DNA of 53,880 nucleotides from contig BPJE01000004.1 in NCBI GenBank assembly GCA_026004455.1, positions 1-53,880 of the forward strand. Direction: 5' to 3'. The notes beneath the pieces are model-generated. The model saw only the letters and a program-made list of their open reading frames with translations, was not told where the DNA came from and made no database searches. The DNA is from Patescibacteria group bacterium. GTDB lineage: Bacteria > Patescibacteriota > Microgenomatia > UBA1406 > GWC2-37-13. The position numbers were made by a program, and so were the translations under genes. This document shows, piece after piece, positions 9,502 to 19,286 of the stretch (positions are counted from its first letter, which is position 1; every line of letters begins with the position of its first letter).

Positions 9502-9718
9502 ATGACAATCTTTCAAATTTTATCTTATATTAATAAAATTAGTTTAATTTTGTTTTTTTATAATTTTAATATTTTTAGGTTATCAGTTTTATTTATTAAA
9601 AAAAGAAATCTCTTCAACAATAAAAGAAAAACCAATACTTCCTGATTTTAATGATAATATTAAGACAAATATTAATTATACTCCTTTAAAGCCAAGAAGA
9701 AGATGTAAAATAAAATAA
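9502..9718 (+). CDS. Small membrane protein, one frameshift
   Basis: Starting at the ATG at 9502, MTIFQILSYINKISLILF leads into a hydrophobic segment. Removing one T from the T run near 9553-9559 continues it as FIILIFLGYQFYLLKKEISS and a polar tail to about 9718. The result is a one-span protein of about 70 residues. No family is recognised. Its end would overlap the start of the next surface-protein gene. This rests on a reconstructed frame, so confidence is modest. Confidence 0.4.
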
Positions 9719-10147
9719 TTTTTAAAAAAAAATCCTCAATTTTTATTTATGGTGGAATTTTAGCAATAATTACTTTTTTTATATTTTTGATTTTAAGTTT
9801 TAGAATAAATAAACAATCAAAAATTGATTATTCACAAATAAATAATAATGTTATTACTCCTACAATAAAAGAGACTTTTGTTGTTCAAATTTCTCCAACT
9901 TTAGAACCTTCAGAAAACATTATTTTAACACCAACAGACATTGTTTCAATAACACCAACAACTGAACCAATTGCTGTTAGTTCAATAATTACATCAACAA
10001 TTACACCAACTGAAGAAAAAAATGACTTATCACCAACAATCCAACCAACAGTAATTAGTAAATTACCTATTTCTGGTTTTTTTGATAAAAGTTTATTTTT
10101 AATTGGATCAGCGTTTTTTTTTGATTATTTTTTCTTTAGTTTTTTAA
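9703..10147 (+). pseudogene. Pro/Thr-rich surface protein with LPISG sorting signal, disrupted
   Basis: The open frame runs from about 9709. The likely start ATG at 9703 is followed at once by TAA, as if AAA had changed to TAA. An N-terminal membrane segment (YGGILAIITFFIFLILSF) is followed by a Pro/Thr/Ser stalk with repeated TPT/SPT units, then KLPISGFFDKSLFLIGSAF. Deleting one T from the T9 run near 10104-10112 restores a short hydrophobic tail and a stop at 10145-10147; as written the frame wanders on to 10185. LPISG is a plausible LPxTG-type sortase signal. It converges on, and overlaps by about 12 bp, the LCP gene. Confidence 0.5.
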
Positions 10148-11180
10148 TTTATCACAATTATTTTTTCCTTCTATGTTGCATCTAATAAATTTATGAATTA
10201 TGGTGTAATCATTATTTTTTGGAATTAAAACCCATAAACCACGGGTATTCATTATTAGGTATGGGTGGATTGAAAAAAAGATTTTGGTCAAGAAGTAATT
10301 TTTTTTTGCTGAAAATCTTTCTTTAAAATAATGTTTTTTAAAATTATTGCCACTTGTTGATTATTAATATCTCTTTTTATTAATTCATTAAAAATTTTAT
10401 AAAGATCTTGGTAATTTTTTATATTAAGTGATTTTAGTCTTTTGATTAATTTATTTTTGATAGCTTCGATTACTTTTTGTTGTCTTTTTTCACGAGCAAA
10501 ATCAGTTCCTTCTTTACCTTCAGCGTGACGAGAGCGAATAAATTTTAAAGCAGTTTCACCATCCATATGGGTTAATCCTTTTTGAAAAGAAATTGTTTCA
10601 TAGCGGCAATTATATTCTGGATCACCACCACAATCATCATTTTCTTTACCAGTTATTGGAAATCTTTTATCAACAAAAGAATTTTCTACTTCAACATCAA
10701 TACCTCCAAGATAATTAATAAGATTTTTAAACTGGTTAAAATTAATTACCAAAGCATAATGGATAGGCATACCAACTATTCTCTGAGATTTCAGCTTTAG
10801 CTAATATAAATCCTCCAGAGTTTGGTTTTTTTGCTTCACCATAAGCATAGGCAGAATTGATTTTATCTTTAAGACTATTGCTCCAAATATCTCTTGGAAT
10901 AGAAAATTGTCGTTAAAGTATTTGTTTTTAAATTATAATTTAAAACAGTAATTGAATCTGATAAGTTAGGACCATCATGATTTCCTCCAGCAATTCCTAA
11001 AAGTAATATATTAACTTGATCATCGTAAGTTTTTAAAGAATCTTTTGAAAAAAGAGTTTTTAAAATAGAGATATTTAAATCTTTATTAATAAAATCGAGG
11101 TATGGTTTAATAATTAAAAAAACAATTAGCAATAAAGATACTATTAAAGCAATTAATTTAATTTTTAATAATTTAGTCAT
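10136..11180 (-). pseudogene. LytR-CpsA-Psr (LCP) family glycopolymer ligase, disrupted by four +1 shifts
   Basis: LCP proteins attach lipid-linked glycopolymers to peptidoglycan. The N-terminal piece (11180-10875) has a membrane segment and NILLLGIAGGNHDGPNLSDSI, the LCP signature (LLGxD/A..R.DxI). A shift near 10903 is needed to read ISIPRDIW, the conserved SIPRD motif. A second near 10781 restores GMPIHYALVINFNQF. The piece 10770-10288 carries FIRSRHAEGKEGTDFAREKRQQKVIEA, the conserved R-x-R...D-x-x-R-x-x-R-Q block. Two more shifts (near 10306 and 10243) give a tail ending near 10136. Every key motif survives once the shifts are removed. Confidence 0.7.
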
Positions 11181-11210
11181 TATTTTTTTAGTTTTTAATT
11201 TTATTTATTT

Positions 11211-11216
11211 TATAAT
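11211..11216 (+). promoter_or_regulatory. -10 box of the UvrD-family helicase gene
   Basis: TATAAT lies 8 nt upstream of the ATG at 11225, in the gap between the divergent LCP and helicase genes; the transcript would be leaderless or nearly so. Confidence 0.45.
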
Positions 11217-11224
11217 TATACTTT

Positions 11225-12986
11225 ATGAAAAAGAATTTTTTAGAAGAATTAAATAGTTCACAAAAACAAGCTGTTTTATACATAAAAGGTCCTTCAATCA
11301 TTTTAGCTGGTGCAGGTAGTGGTAAAACAAGAGTATTGATCGCTAAAGTTTTAAATTTAATAGAAAATCATTTTGTTGATCCAAAAAAAATTTTAATGAT
11401 TACATTTACCAATAAAGCGGTTGAGGAAATGAAAAAAAGAATCGGTTTTAAATATAGTTTAGGATTTGTTGGTACTTTTCATTCATTTTGTGCAAAAATA
11501 CTTCGTCTTGATGGAAATAAAATAAATTTAAAAAAAAATTTTTTGATCTATGATGAAAATGATCAATTAAGCTTGATTAAATTAATTCTAAAGAATATTA
11601 ATTTAAATAAAAAAATTTACTCCTGCTTATTTTTTAAATAGAATCTCGGCTGCTAAAAATCGATTAATTTCTGTGGATAAATATTTAAATTTTTTTTCTG
11701 ATTATGCTGCTGAAGATGTTTTTAGAATATATGAAGAATATCAAAAACAACTAAATAAAAATAATGCGGTTGATTTTGATGATTTACTAGTTAAAACAGT
11801 CGAACTTTTTATAAATAATCCTCAAGTTTTAGAAAAATATCAAAATATTTTTGAATATATTCTAGTTGATGAATTTCAAGATACAAGATTTTGTTCAATA
11901 TATATTGACAAAAATTATTGAGTCAAAAATATAAAAATATTACTGTTGTTGGTGATTTTTCTCAAAGTATTTATTCTTGGCGAGGTGCAGAAAATTGATA
12001 ATTTAAAAAGATTTGAAAAAGATTTTGAAAATACTAAAGTTTTTTATTTAGAAAAAAATTATCGATCAACTCAATCAATTCTTAGATTTTGCTTATAATG
12101 TGATTTGCAAAAACACTACTCATCCAATCCTTAAATTAACCACTGATAAAAATGTTGGAGAAGAAATTAGTTTTTATGAAGCAGAAAATGAAGAAGATGA
12201 GGCTTTATATTTAACAGATACAATTTTAAAGTTAGTTGGTGAAAATAATATTAAATTATCAGACATTGCTATTTTATACAGAACTAACGCTCAATCAAGA
12301 GTTATTGAAGAAGTATTTTTACATAGAAGTATTCCTTATATTTTAATTGGCGGAATAAGATTTTATGAACGAAAAGAGATCAAAGATATTATTAGTTATT
12401 TAAGACTTTTAATTAATCCTAATGATAAAGTTTCTCTTGATAGGATAAAAAAAATTAGGAGTGGGAAGATTTAAGAGATTTCAAGATTATTATCAAAAAA
12501 ACAAAGATGATATTTTCAAAAAAACCACCGATCAATTAATTGAAGATATTTTTCAAGTAACTGATTATTTAAAACAATATGATATTAATGATGAGGAAGA
12601 TTATTCAAGGATTGAAAACATTAAAGAATTAAAATCAGTGGCTTTAGAATTTCCTGATTTAACCCAGTTTTTTAGAACAAATTTCTTTAGTTGAATCAGA
12701 ATATTTTGATGGAGAAAAAACTTTAAAAAATAAAAACGGAGTAAAATTAATGACCCTTCATCAAGCTAAAGGTCTTGAGTTTAAGATAGTTTTTATTGTT
12801 GGTGTTGAAGAAGGTATTTTACCACATTCTCGATCAGTAGATGATTTATATTCGCTTGAGGAAGAAAGACGACTTTTTTATGTAGGGATTACTAGAGCAA
12901 AAGAAAAACTTTATATTACTTATTCAAAGCGAAGATTTATGTTTGGAATGTCAAATTATTCAATAAAATCAAGATTTTTAGAATAA
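11225..12986 (+). pseudogene. UvrD/PcrA/Rep-type superfamily 1 DNA helicase, seven +1 frameshifts
   Basis: A 3'-5' helicase of DNA repair and replication restart, present as at least five frame fragments. Motifs appear in order: Q-motif LNSSQKQAV, Walker A AGAGSGKTR (about residues 28-36), Ia TFTNKAVEEMKKR, GTFHSFCAKILR, AVDFDDLL, Walker B/II ILVDEFQDT, III VVGDFSQSIYSWRGA, IV YRS, then [31 protein letters not shown] and [14 protein letters not shown]. Shifts lie near 11620, 11888, 11933, 11996, 12085, 12455 and 12673, each repaired by removing one base. At about 585 residues the C-terminal extension of PcrA/UvrD is missing. Intact motifs on both sides of every shift suggest recent lesions or sequence errors. 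Confidence 0.8.
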
Positions 12987-12989
12987 GTT

Positions 12990-13583
12990 TTATCTAAACC
13001 AACGAGCTCTACCTAAACAATAATTAAGATTTTTTTGTTTTCTTTCGCCAATGATTTTTGCTGGTACTCCAGCAACTATTGCATATGGAGGTACATCTTT
13101 TGTGACGACTGCTGATGCTGCGACAATTGCTCCTTTACCAATTTTAACACCTGGCAAAATGATAGCTCTTGGGCCAATAAAAACATAATCTTCAACTGTA
13201 ACTGGAGCAGAAATCGCTTTAAAATCAGAAGAATTAATATCATGTTCGCTATTGTAAATCATCACTTCACTTGCAATATCAACATGATTACCAATATCAA
13301 TATTATCTCTTCCATCTAAAACGACATTTTCTCCAATAATTGTATCTTCTCCAATTTTTATTTTTAGATCATAAAATCTTGCACCGGTATGAATTGTTGA
13401 TCCTTTACCAATTTTAATTCCAGCCAACCGATAAAAAAATCTTCGAAAATGATGGCTTGGTACTAAACCAACTAAATGTAGTAAAAAAATCTCAAATTCT
13501 AAAAAAATATTTTTTATTCGATTGATAATTTTTTTAATTATTTCTTCAGTTGATAGTTTTTTGCCCATCTTATCTTTAAACAT
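12990..13583 (-). CDS. Left-handed beta-helix acyltransferase (hexapeptide-repeat, sugar O-acetyltransferase type)
   Basis: Hexapeptide repeats (I/V-G-x-x-x-x) run from about residue 60 to 175: IKIGKGSTIHTGARF, IGEDTIIGENVVLDG, VEDYVFIGPRAIILPGVKIGKGAIVAASAVVTKDVPPYAIVAGVPAKIIG. The last block is the classic end of the LbetaH O-acetyltransferase family, and the active-site histidine is likely that of NSEHDI. It probably acetylates a surface sugar. An ATG exists at 13589, but it abuts a TATAAT box; the ATG at 13583, 6 nt downstream of the box, fits the leaderless pattern seen elsewhere. It ends 3 bp from the convergent helicase gene. Confidence 0.8.
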   Translation of the reverse strand: MFKDKMGKKLSTEEIIKKIINRIKNIFLEFEIFLLHLVGLVPSHHFRRFFYRLAGIKIGKGSTIHTGARFYDLKIKIGEDTIIGENVVLDGRDNIDIGNHVDIASEVMIYNSEHDINSSDFKAISAPVTVEDYVFIGPRAIILPGVKIGKGAIVAASAVVTKDVPPYAIVAGVPAKIIGERKQKNLNYCLGRARWFR

Positions 13584-13589
13584 AATCAT

Positions 13590-13595
13590 ATTATA
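13590..13595 (-). promoter_or_regulatory. -10 box of the acyltransferase gene (minus strand)
   Basis: The minus strand reads TATAAT directly followed by ATGATTATG. The second ATG is 6 nt from the box, the first touches it, which decides the start in favour of 13583. Confidence 0.5.
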
Positions 13596-13619
13596 GCGAA
13601 AAAATTATAATTTTATAAA

Positions 13620-15023
13620 TTAATCAGCCGTACCAACTAAATAAACAGCTTGCCAAGGTCGATAAACTGAAGTGAATTTATTATCAATAATTAATTTATC
13701 GTCTTTATAAACTTTATAAGTAAAAGATACTTTTGCACCCCAGGCGGGAAAATCTATTTGCTTTATTACTCCTTTTTTTAAAATTGGATCTTCTTGATAG
13801 CGAGGTTCTGGAGGAGGGATAATATCCCAAATATAAGGTTTTGATATCTCAACTCGTCTATTATCTTTTTTTCCATATAGCTTAAAGGTTAAGAGATTAT
13901 TTTGTTCATCAATTGATGTTTGAATGAGAATATATGATTGAGTATTGTTTTTGATTTTTAAATCAACAGTTGGAGCAAAAACTGTTGCATCAAAACCTGG
14001 TCCCATATCATTTTCATAATAAGAAACTCGATAAGCATGAGCGTTTCTTTCTATTATTTGTAGTCCTGCATTTAAAGCTGCTCGAAAAAGTGTTGTTGAT
14101 ACTTGACAAACACCACCGCCATCACCTAAAACAGTTTTTCCTTCTTTGATAATATAAGCTGGTTGATAACCAGTTAAACTAGATATTTCACCGACTGTTT
14201 CATTGAAAGAAAACGCTTTTTCCGGAGGAATTAAAACGCCATGAAATTTTGAAGCTGCTAATTTTAGATTATAAATTCGACTGGGAATTGAGTGAGAAAA
14301 ATCTGATTGACCTTGAGCAATTAATTCCTCAATGCCAAAATTGTTAATTTGTGATAGGGTTATTTCTGGTTTAAGGATAATTTTTTTAATGTTGATAATT
14401 TTATTTTCAGGATTTGTTTTTATTTTATTTAAAGCGTTTTCAAAATCAGCCAATATTGAGTTAACATTAATTTCTTGTCCGTCTTCTTCTTTGCGAAAAT
14501 TAATTACTTTATTATTTTTAAATTCAAATAAAGCATTTTTTGCTGGTTTATCGTATTGATCTTTAAATGATTGAAAGTAATTTTTGATAAAATAATCATC
14601 ATATTTAAAATTGGAAATAAATTCAAATTTTTTGATTTTTAAAAAGCTTAATAATTTTTGATATAAAGAAGATAAATAAAAATCTGATCGACCAATATGA
14701 TAGGCTCTTTCAGCTGCTGTTTCACCATCGTAACTTAAGTTAATTTGTTTTGCAGAAAAAGTAGCAATTGGTTGACTGTCTAATAAAAAAGTAAATTGAA
14801 TTTTTTTAAGTTCCTTATTTTTTTGATTAAAAAAATTAATAACATCATTTTTTGATTTACCAGAAAAATTAACATTATCAATAAAAACATTTTCGTAAAT
14901 TAAGTTGTTATGTTTTTTATTAAAATTATTAAATAAAATAAAAAAAATTATTAAAAGTCCCAAAAAAATTCCAAATAAAAAAAAAGAAAGTTTAAAGATT
15001 TTTTTTAAAATTTTTGATACCAT
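13620..15023 (-). CDS. VanW family envelope protein
   Basis: 467 residues with an N-terminal membrane segment (about 10-33), an extracytoplasmic region with a repeat of the peptidoglycan-binding-4 type (about 40-215), then the VanW domain. VanW hallmarks are IPSRIYNLKLAASKFHGVLIPP, FSFNETVGEISSLTGYQPAYII, GDGGGVCQVSTTLFRAAL and ERNAHAYRVSYY. A C-terminal beta domain resembles a G5-like module. VanW takes its name from a vancomycin-resistance accessory gene and its activity is not established; cell-wall association is the common theme and fits the neighbouring sortase and penicillin-binding protein. Its start codon is only 6 bp from that of the divergent solute-binding protein. Confidence 0.8.
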   Translation of the reverse strand: MVSKILKKIFKLSFFLFGIFLGLLIIFFILFNNFNKKHNNLIYENVFIDNVNFSGKSKNDVINFFNQKNKELKKIQFTFLLDSQPIATFSAKQINLSYDGETAAERAYHIGRSDFYLSSLYQKLLSFLKIKKFEFISNFKYDDYFIKNYFQSFKDQYDKPAKNALFEFKNNKVINFRKEEDGQEINVNSILADFENALNKIKTNPENKIINIKKIILKPEITLSQINNFGIEELIAQGQSDFSHSIPSRIYNLKLAASKFHGVLIPPEKAFSFNETVGEISSLTGYQPAYIIKEGKTVLGDGGGVCQVSTTLFRAALNAGLQIIERNAHAYRVSYYENDMGPGFDATVFAPTVDLKIKNNTQSYILIQTSIDEQNNLLTFKLYGKKDNRRVEISKPYIWDIIPPPEPRYQEDPILKKGVIKQIDFPAWGAKVSFTYKVYKDDKLIIDNKFTSVYRPWQAVYLVGTAD

Positions 15024-15029
15024 AGTAAT

Positions 15030-16514
15030 ATGGATGATATTAATGAAAATTTAGAAAAAAATCAATCAGAAGTAAGTAAAAATTCAACTTTTGAGACAAT
15101 TCCTGTTGAGGAAAATATTGATAATATAAAAGTTGAGGAAGTTCCTGAAGAAGTAGTTGATCCTGAAATAGTTAATAATTCAAGTTTTAATAATAATGGC
15201 AATTTACCACCTGTTTTTCAAGCAAATAAAAATCAATATATTTTTATAGCTATTGGAGGAATAGTAATATTTTTTTTATTTGTTTTTTTAATTGGTAAAT
15301 TATTTAGCGGAAAAAAATCGGTACAAGCAGTTAAGCTTACTTATTGGGGATTATGGGAAGACAAACAAATAATTCAACCATTAATTGATGAATATCAGCA
15401 AAAAAACCCAAATGTAAAAATAGAGTATATAAAAATGTCACCTGAAAATTATCGTGACAAGCTTTTAGCAAGAAGTAAAATTAATCAAGGTCCAGATATT
15501 TTTCGTTTTCATAATACTTGGCTTCCTGAATTAAAAGAAATTTTATCGCCTCTTCCTTCAAAAATTATGACACAAGAAGAGTTTGAAAAAACATTTTATA
15601 AAATCCATCAAAAAGATCTAAAAGCAGGTAATTATTATTATGGAATTCCTTTAGAAATAGATGGATTAGTTTTAGTATATAATGAAGATCTTTTTAAAAA
15701 AGTTGGGATAAATACAGCGCCAGTTACTTGGGATGAAATACTTGATTATGCATCAAAGTTAACAGTTAAAGATGTGAATGGTAATATTATTACTTCAGGA
15801 ATTGCTATTGGAACAGTTGGAAATTTAGAACATTTTTCAGATATTTTTGGTTTGTTTTTAGTTCAAAATGGAGGTAGTTTAGCTAATCTTACAAGTGAAG
15901 AAACTATTGGTGCTTTAGAAACTTTTAGAAAATTTGCTGAACCACCAAATAATTATTGGTCGCCAGATATGCCAAATTCTTTAAATGCTTTTATTCAAGA
16001 AAAAGTGGCGATGATTATTGTTCCTTCTTGGCAAATATTATCAATAAAAGCTGCTAATCCAGAAATAAAAATAAAAGTAACTAATGTTCCAGTTGTTCCA
16101 GGTTCATCACCAATTTCATTAGCCAGTTACTGGGTAGAAGGTGTATCACGTTATAGTAAAAATCAAATAGAAGCTTGGAAATTCTTAAAGTTTTTAGTGG
16201 AAAAGGAAAATCTAACTAAATTCTATGAAATTGCTAGTCGTTATCGACTTTTTGGTGAACCATATTCAAGAGTTGATTTAGGTTCGCTTTTGATACAAAA
16301 TGAATATATTGGACCAGTAATAAAGCAAGCAGAAAATTATGTTTCTCAGCCGTTAAATTCAAGAACTTATGATAATGGTTTAAATGATGAAATAATTCGT
16401 TATATTGAAAATGCGATTAATGCCACTATGCAAGGAGTAAGTTATAGTGAAGCTTTAAAAACAGCTGATCAAGGGATTAAGCAAGTGTTTACAAAATACA
16501 ATATTAATTATTAA
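15030..16514 (+). CDS. Membrane-anchored ABC-type extracellular solute-binding protein (family 1)
   Basis: A 494-residue protein with an acidic cytoplasmic head (about residues 1-70, rich in E/D/N), one membrane segment (about 74-95) and a periplasmic-binding-protein domain. The start of that domain, VKLTYWGLWEDKQIIQPLIDEYQQKNPNVKIEY, is typical of sugar-binding family 1 proteins, followed by GPDIFRFHNTWLPEL, YYGIPLEIDGLVLVYN and later AWKFLKFL. Usual members are lipoproteins; here an N-terminal transmembrane anchor replaces the lipobox. No permease or ATPase gene is beside it. Ligand unknown, sugar or oligosaccharide likely by family. Confidence 0.8.
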   Translation: MDDINENLEKNQSEVSKNSTFETIPVEENIDNIKVEEVPEEVVDPEIVNNSSFNNNGNLPPVFQANKNQYIFIAIGGIVIFFLFVFLIGKLFSGKKSVQAVKLTYWGLWEDKQIIQPLIDEYQQKNPNVKIEYIKMSPENYRDKLLARSKINQGPDIFRFHNTWLPELKEILSPLPSKIMTQEEFEKTFYKIHQKDLKAGNYYYGIPLEIDGLVLVYNEDLFKKVGINTAPVTWDEILDYASKLTVKDVNGNIITSGIAIGTVGNLEHFSDIFGLFLVQNGGSLANLTSEETIGALETFRKFAEPPNNYWSPDMPNSLNAFIQEKVAMIIVPSWQILSIKAANPEIKIKVTNVPVVPGSSPISLASYWVEGVSRYSKNQIEAWKFLKFLVEKENLTKFYEIASRYRLFGEPYSRVDLGSLLIQNEYIGPVIKQAENYVSQPLNSRTYDNGLNDEIIRYIENAINATMQGVSYSEALKTADQGIKQVFTKYNINY

Positions 16515-16527
16515 AATTTTTTTCTTT

Positions 16528-18517
16528 ATGAATTGGCTATTTTTTAAAAAAAATAAAGATAACGATAATCATTATTTGGGATTATTTTTAAAAGAACAAA
16601 GAGGAAGTATTTTTTTAATGAAAAAAAAAGATAATGAGATTTTTGTTATTGATCAGATTAATTTTAATTATACTAATGGTTGGGAAAATTTAATTAATGA
16701 CATTGATGAAAATCTTTATCAATTAGAGGAAAAACATAAAGTTACTCTTTCAAAAACAATTTTTTTTCTTTATTCTCACTTTATTGATGATGTTACAAAA
16801 AATATTAAAGAACCATATTTAAAAAAAATTAAAAACATAGCGAAAAATTTAGAACTTGAAGCTTTAGGATATATTGAATGTTATGAAGCAGTTTCTTTAT
16901 ATTTAGAAAAAAAAAGAACAAAATTTATTATCAGCAATAATTTTAGAATTAGATAACAATCAATTAAGCATATTTATTTATCAAGGTGGAAAATTGATTT
17001 ACAAAAATAGTTTGGCAAGAACAAGTAATATTGTTGATGATTTTATTGTTGCTATTTCTTATCTACAAGATAAAAAAATTTTTTTACCATCAAGAATAAT
17101 TGTTTATGATTCAGATGATTTAGATAAAAAAATTGATCAATTAATTAATTATCGTTGGGATAAAAACTATTTTATTCAATTGCCAAAGATTGAGATTTTA
17201 AAAGACAATGAGGTGGTTGATGCTTTAGTAAAAATTTTTTCTAAACAAATTGAGATTGAAAAAGATAATTTTAATGAATCAGAGTCAAGTTTTGGTTTTG
17301 TTATTGGTAAAGATATTGAGCAAAAAAAAATAGAAAAAACAAAAAAAATTAATTTTAATCTTAAAAAATTATTTGATTTTTCAAAATTTTCTTTACTAAA
17401 AATAAACTTTAATCTTTCTTTTTTAAATTTAAACTCAAATTTTTTAATATTTTTTGGTTTATTAATAATTTTTATTAGTCTTTTTATAAATGAATATTTT
17501 TTTCATAAAGCTTATATCACTGTTTATTTACCAAGTCAAACAATTGAGAAAAAATTAAATACTTTGATTGATTATAAAGTTGCTAGTTCTCAAGCTAATT
17601 TTTCTGAAACTGTTTTAACAACAGGAAAAAAAGAGATTGGTGAAAAAGCAAAAGGAATAGTTACCATTTACAATTTTGATGATAAGGAAGAAACTTTTAG
17701 TAAAAATACAGTTTTAGAAAGCAATAATATAAGATATTTCTTAGATAATGATGTTAAAGTAGCTTCATCAACAATAACTGCTGATGCTTCAGCAAAATTA
17801 CCAGGTAAAAAAGAAGTTTCAATAACAGCCGAAAATATTGGAGAAGAAGCAAATCTAAATAAAGGAACAAGATTTAAAATTAGCGGTATGCCAGAAAGCT
17901 TGTATTTTGCTATTAATGATAAACCTTTAACTGGAGGAAGCAGAAAACAGATAAAAACAGTTTCAGCAAATGATATTTTAAGTTTAGAAAATAAAGTTTT
18001 AGAAAAAGCAAAAAATCAAAAAATTAATTTGAAACTTAAAGATAATGAATTAATTATTAATGATTTAACTAACTATGAGATTATTGATAAAAAATTCTCT
18101 AAAGAAATAGGAGAAGAAGCTGATTCAGTATCGATTGATGCGAAAATAAATGTAGAGTTTTATGTTTATAAAAAAGACGATCTTCTAAAATATTTAACTA
18201 ATGAATTAAAAAAAGATTTAAAATTAGATTTATCTTTAGAAAAAAACAATATAAAATTTAAGATTACTCAAGCGAAAAAAAATAATGATAAATTAGAAAT
18301 ATTGTTAGATGTAAAAGCAAAAGCGATTGGTAGTTTTGATCAAGATAAGGCTTTAAGATTACTTTTAGGAAAAAATAAAAATCAAATAGAGCAAATTTTA
18401 AAAAATAATTTTAATACTCAAGGATTTGATTTATTAAATAATAATTCTTTACCGATTTTTAATAATTATTTACCTTTTTTCAAAAAAAATATTGTTTTAA
18501 AAATTTCTAGTTTTTGA
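16528..18517 (+). CDS. PilM-like/actin-fold head plus membrane-anchored beta-domain protein, one frameshift
   Basis: Frames 16528-16956 and 16994-18517 are one gene of about 660 residues. Removing one A from the A9 run at 16907-16915 joins SLYLEKKEQNLLSAIILELDNNQLSIFIYQGG across the gap. The N-terminal part resembles PilM-type actin-fold proteins (alternating strands, ILELDNNQLSIFIY). A membrane segment follows (about residues 305-325, FLIFFGLLIIFISLFI). The extracytoplasmic part has KAKGIVTIYNFDDKEETFSKNTVLES and GKKEVSITAENIGEEANLNKGTRF, which resemble proteins annotated as baseplate-J-like in CPR genomes. Function unknown; the downstream sortase suggests an envelope role. Confidence 0.55.
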
Positions 18518-18522
18518 AATTT

Positions 18523-19260
18523 ATGCCTCTTCGTGTTTATAAAAAACAAGATAATTCTTTTAAAAAAAAGACAATTAATTATTTATCATATGTTTTTTTA
18601 ATTATTGGTTGTTTAATGCTTTTTTGGTCTTTTTATCCCATTATATCCTTTGAAATTTATTCACAATTATTTTTAAAACAAAAAATTGCCTCTCCTATAA
18701 TTTCCTCTGATAACAATGCTTTATCTCAGGCTGGTAGCATTTTAGGATCATTTAATATTTTCTCAAACAATCTAAGAGATTTTACTCATGCTAGTATTTG
18801 GTTTCCTTCAATAGGAAATGTAAGTGCATCAAAGTCAATCTTATCAGTTAAAGAATATAAACTTTCTATTCCAAAATTAAATATTAATGATGCGAAAGTT
18901 GTTGTTGGTGGAGAAGATTTAAATAAAAGCTTAGTTCATTATTTACCAGAAACACTCCCTGGTGAGTATGGTAATGTCGTAATTTTTGGTCATTCAACTT
19001 TACCTCAACTTTATAATGTCAAAGACTATAAAACAATCTTTACTTTTTTACCATCGTTGGAAAAAGGAGATATTATTAAGATAAAAATTCAAGACTTAGA
19101 ATATGAATATGTGGTGTATGATATGTTTATTGTTAATCCTGATCAAGTTGAGGTATTAAAACAACAAAAAGATGGTTCGTATCTGACTCTTATTACTTGT
19201 GTGCCTCCTGGAACTTATTTAAAAAGACTGGTAGTGAAGGCAAAATTAAGATTGCTTTAG
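18523..19260 (+). CDS. Sortase (class D/E-like transpeptidase)
   Basis: It cleaves an LPxTG-like signal and joins the protein to a cell-surface amine. The ATG at 18523 (MPLRVYKKQ) is used rather than the TTG at 18514, which overlaps the preceding stop. One membrane segment (about residues 21-43) is followed by the sortase domain. Catalytic residues are visible: His157 in VVIFGHSTLP, Cys226 in LTLITCVPPG (the TLxTC motif) and Arg235 in YLKRLVV. KLSIPKLNIND starts the barrel as usual. Two candidate substrates (MPKTG and LPISG ends) lie at 8.2-10.1 kb. Class assignment is tentative. Confidence 0.88.
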   Translation: MPLRVYKKQDNSFKKKTINYLSYVFLIIGCLMLFWSFYPIISFEIYSQLFLKQKIASPIISSDNNALSQAGSILGSFNIFSNNLRDFTHASIWFPSIGNVSASKSILSVKEYKLSIPKLNINDAKVVVGGEDLNKSLVHYLPETLPGEYGNVVIFGHSTLPQLYNVKDYKTIFTFLPSLEKGDIIKIKIQDLEYEYVVYDMFIVNPDQVEVLKQQKDGSYLTLITCVPPGTYLKRLVVKAKLRLL

Positions 19261-19274
19261 CCTATAATATTTGA

Positions 19275-19280
19275 TATAAT
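19275..19280 (+). promoter_or_regulatory. -10 box of the penicillin-binding protein gene
   Basis: TATAAT is separated from the start codon at 19287 by 6 nt, again predicting a leaderless mRNA. Confidence 0.5.
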
Positions 19281-19286
19281 TATTTA

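Noticed and set aside
10201-10290. Short GC-richer segment (ACCACGGGTATTC) as a terminator between the LPISG protein and the LCP gene
   Set aside because: No stable hairpin with a T tract is found, and the segment is explained as the C-terminal coding part of the LCP protein after frame correction.
7414-12986. Broken genes explained by TGA (or other stop) reassignment
   Set aside because: The continuation of each protein is in a different frame, not behind a stop in the same frame (except two TAA). TGA ends many intact genes such as manC-neighbour GT4, rpsT and nnrD.
11225-12986. Programmed +1 frameshifting as general explanation for the helicase
   Set aside because: Seven shifts at unrelated sequences, many without a slippery run, are not compatible with programmed recoding.
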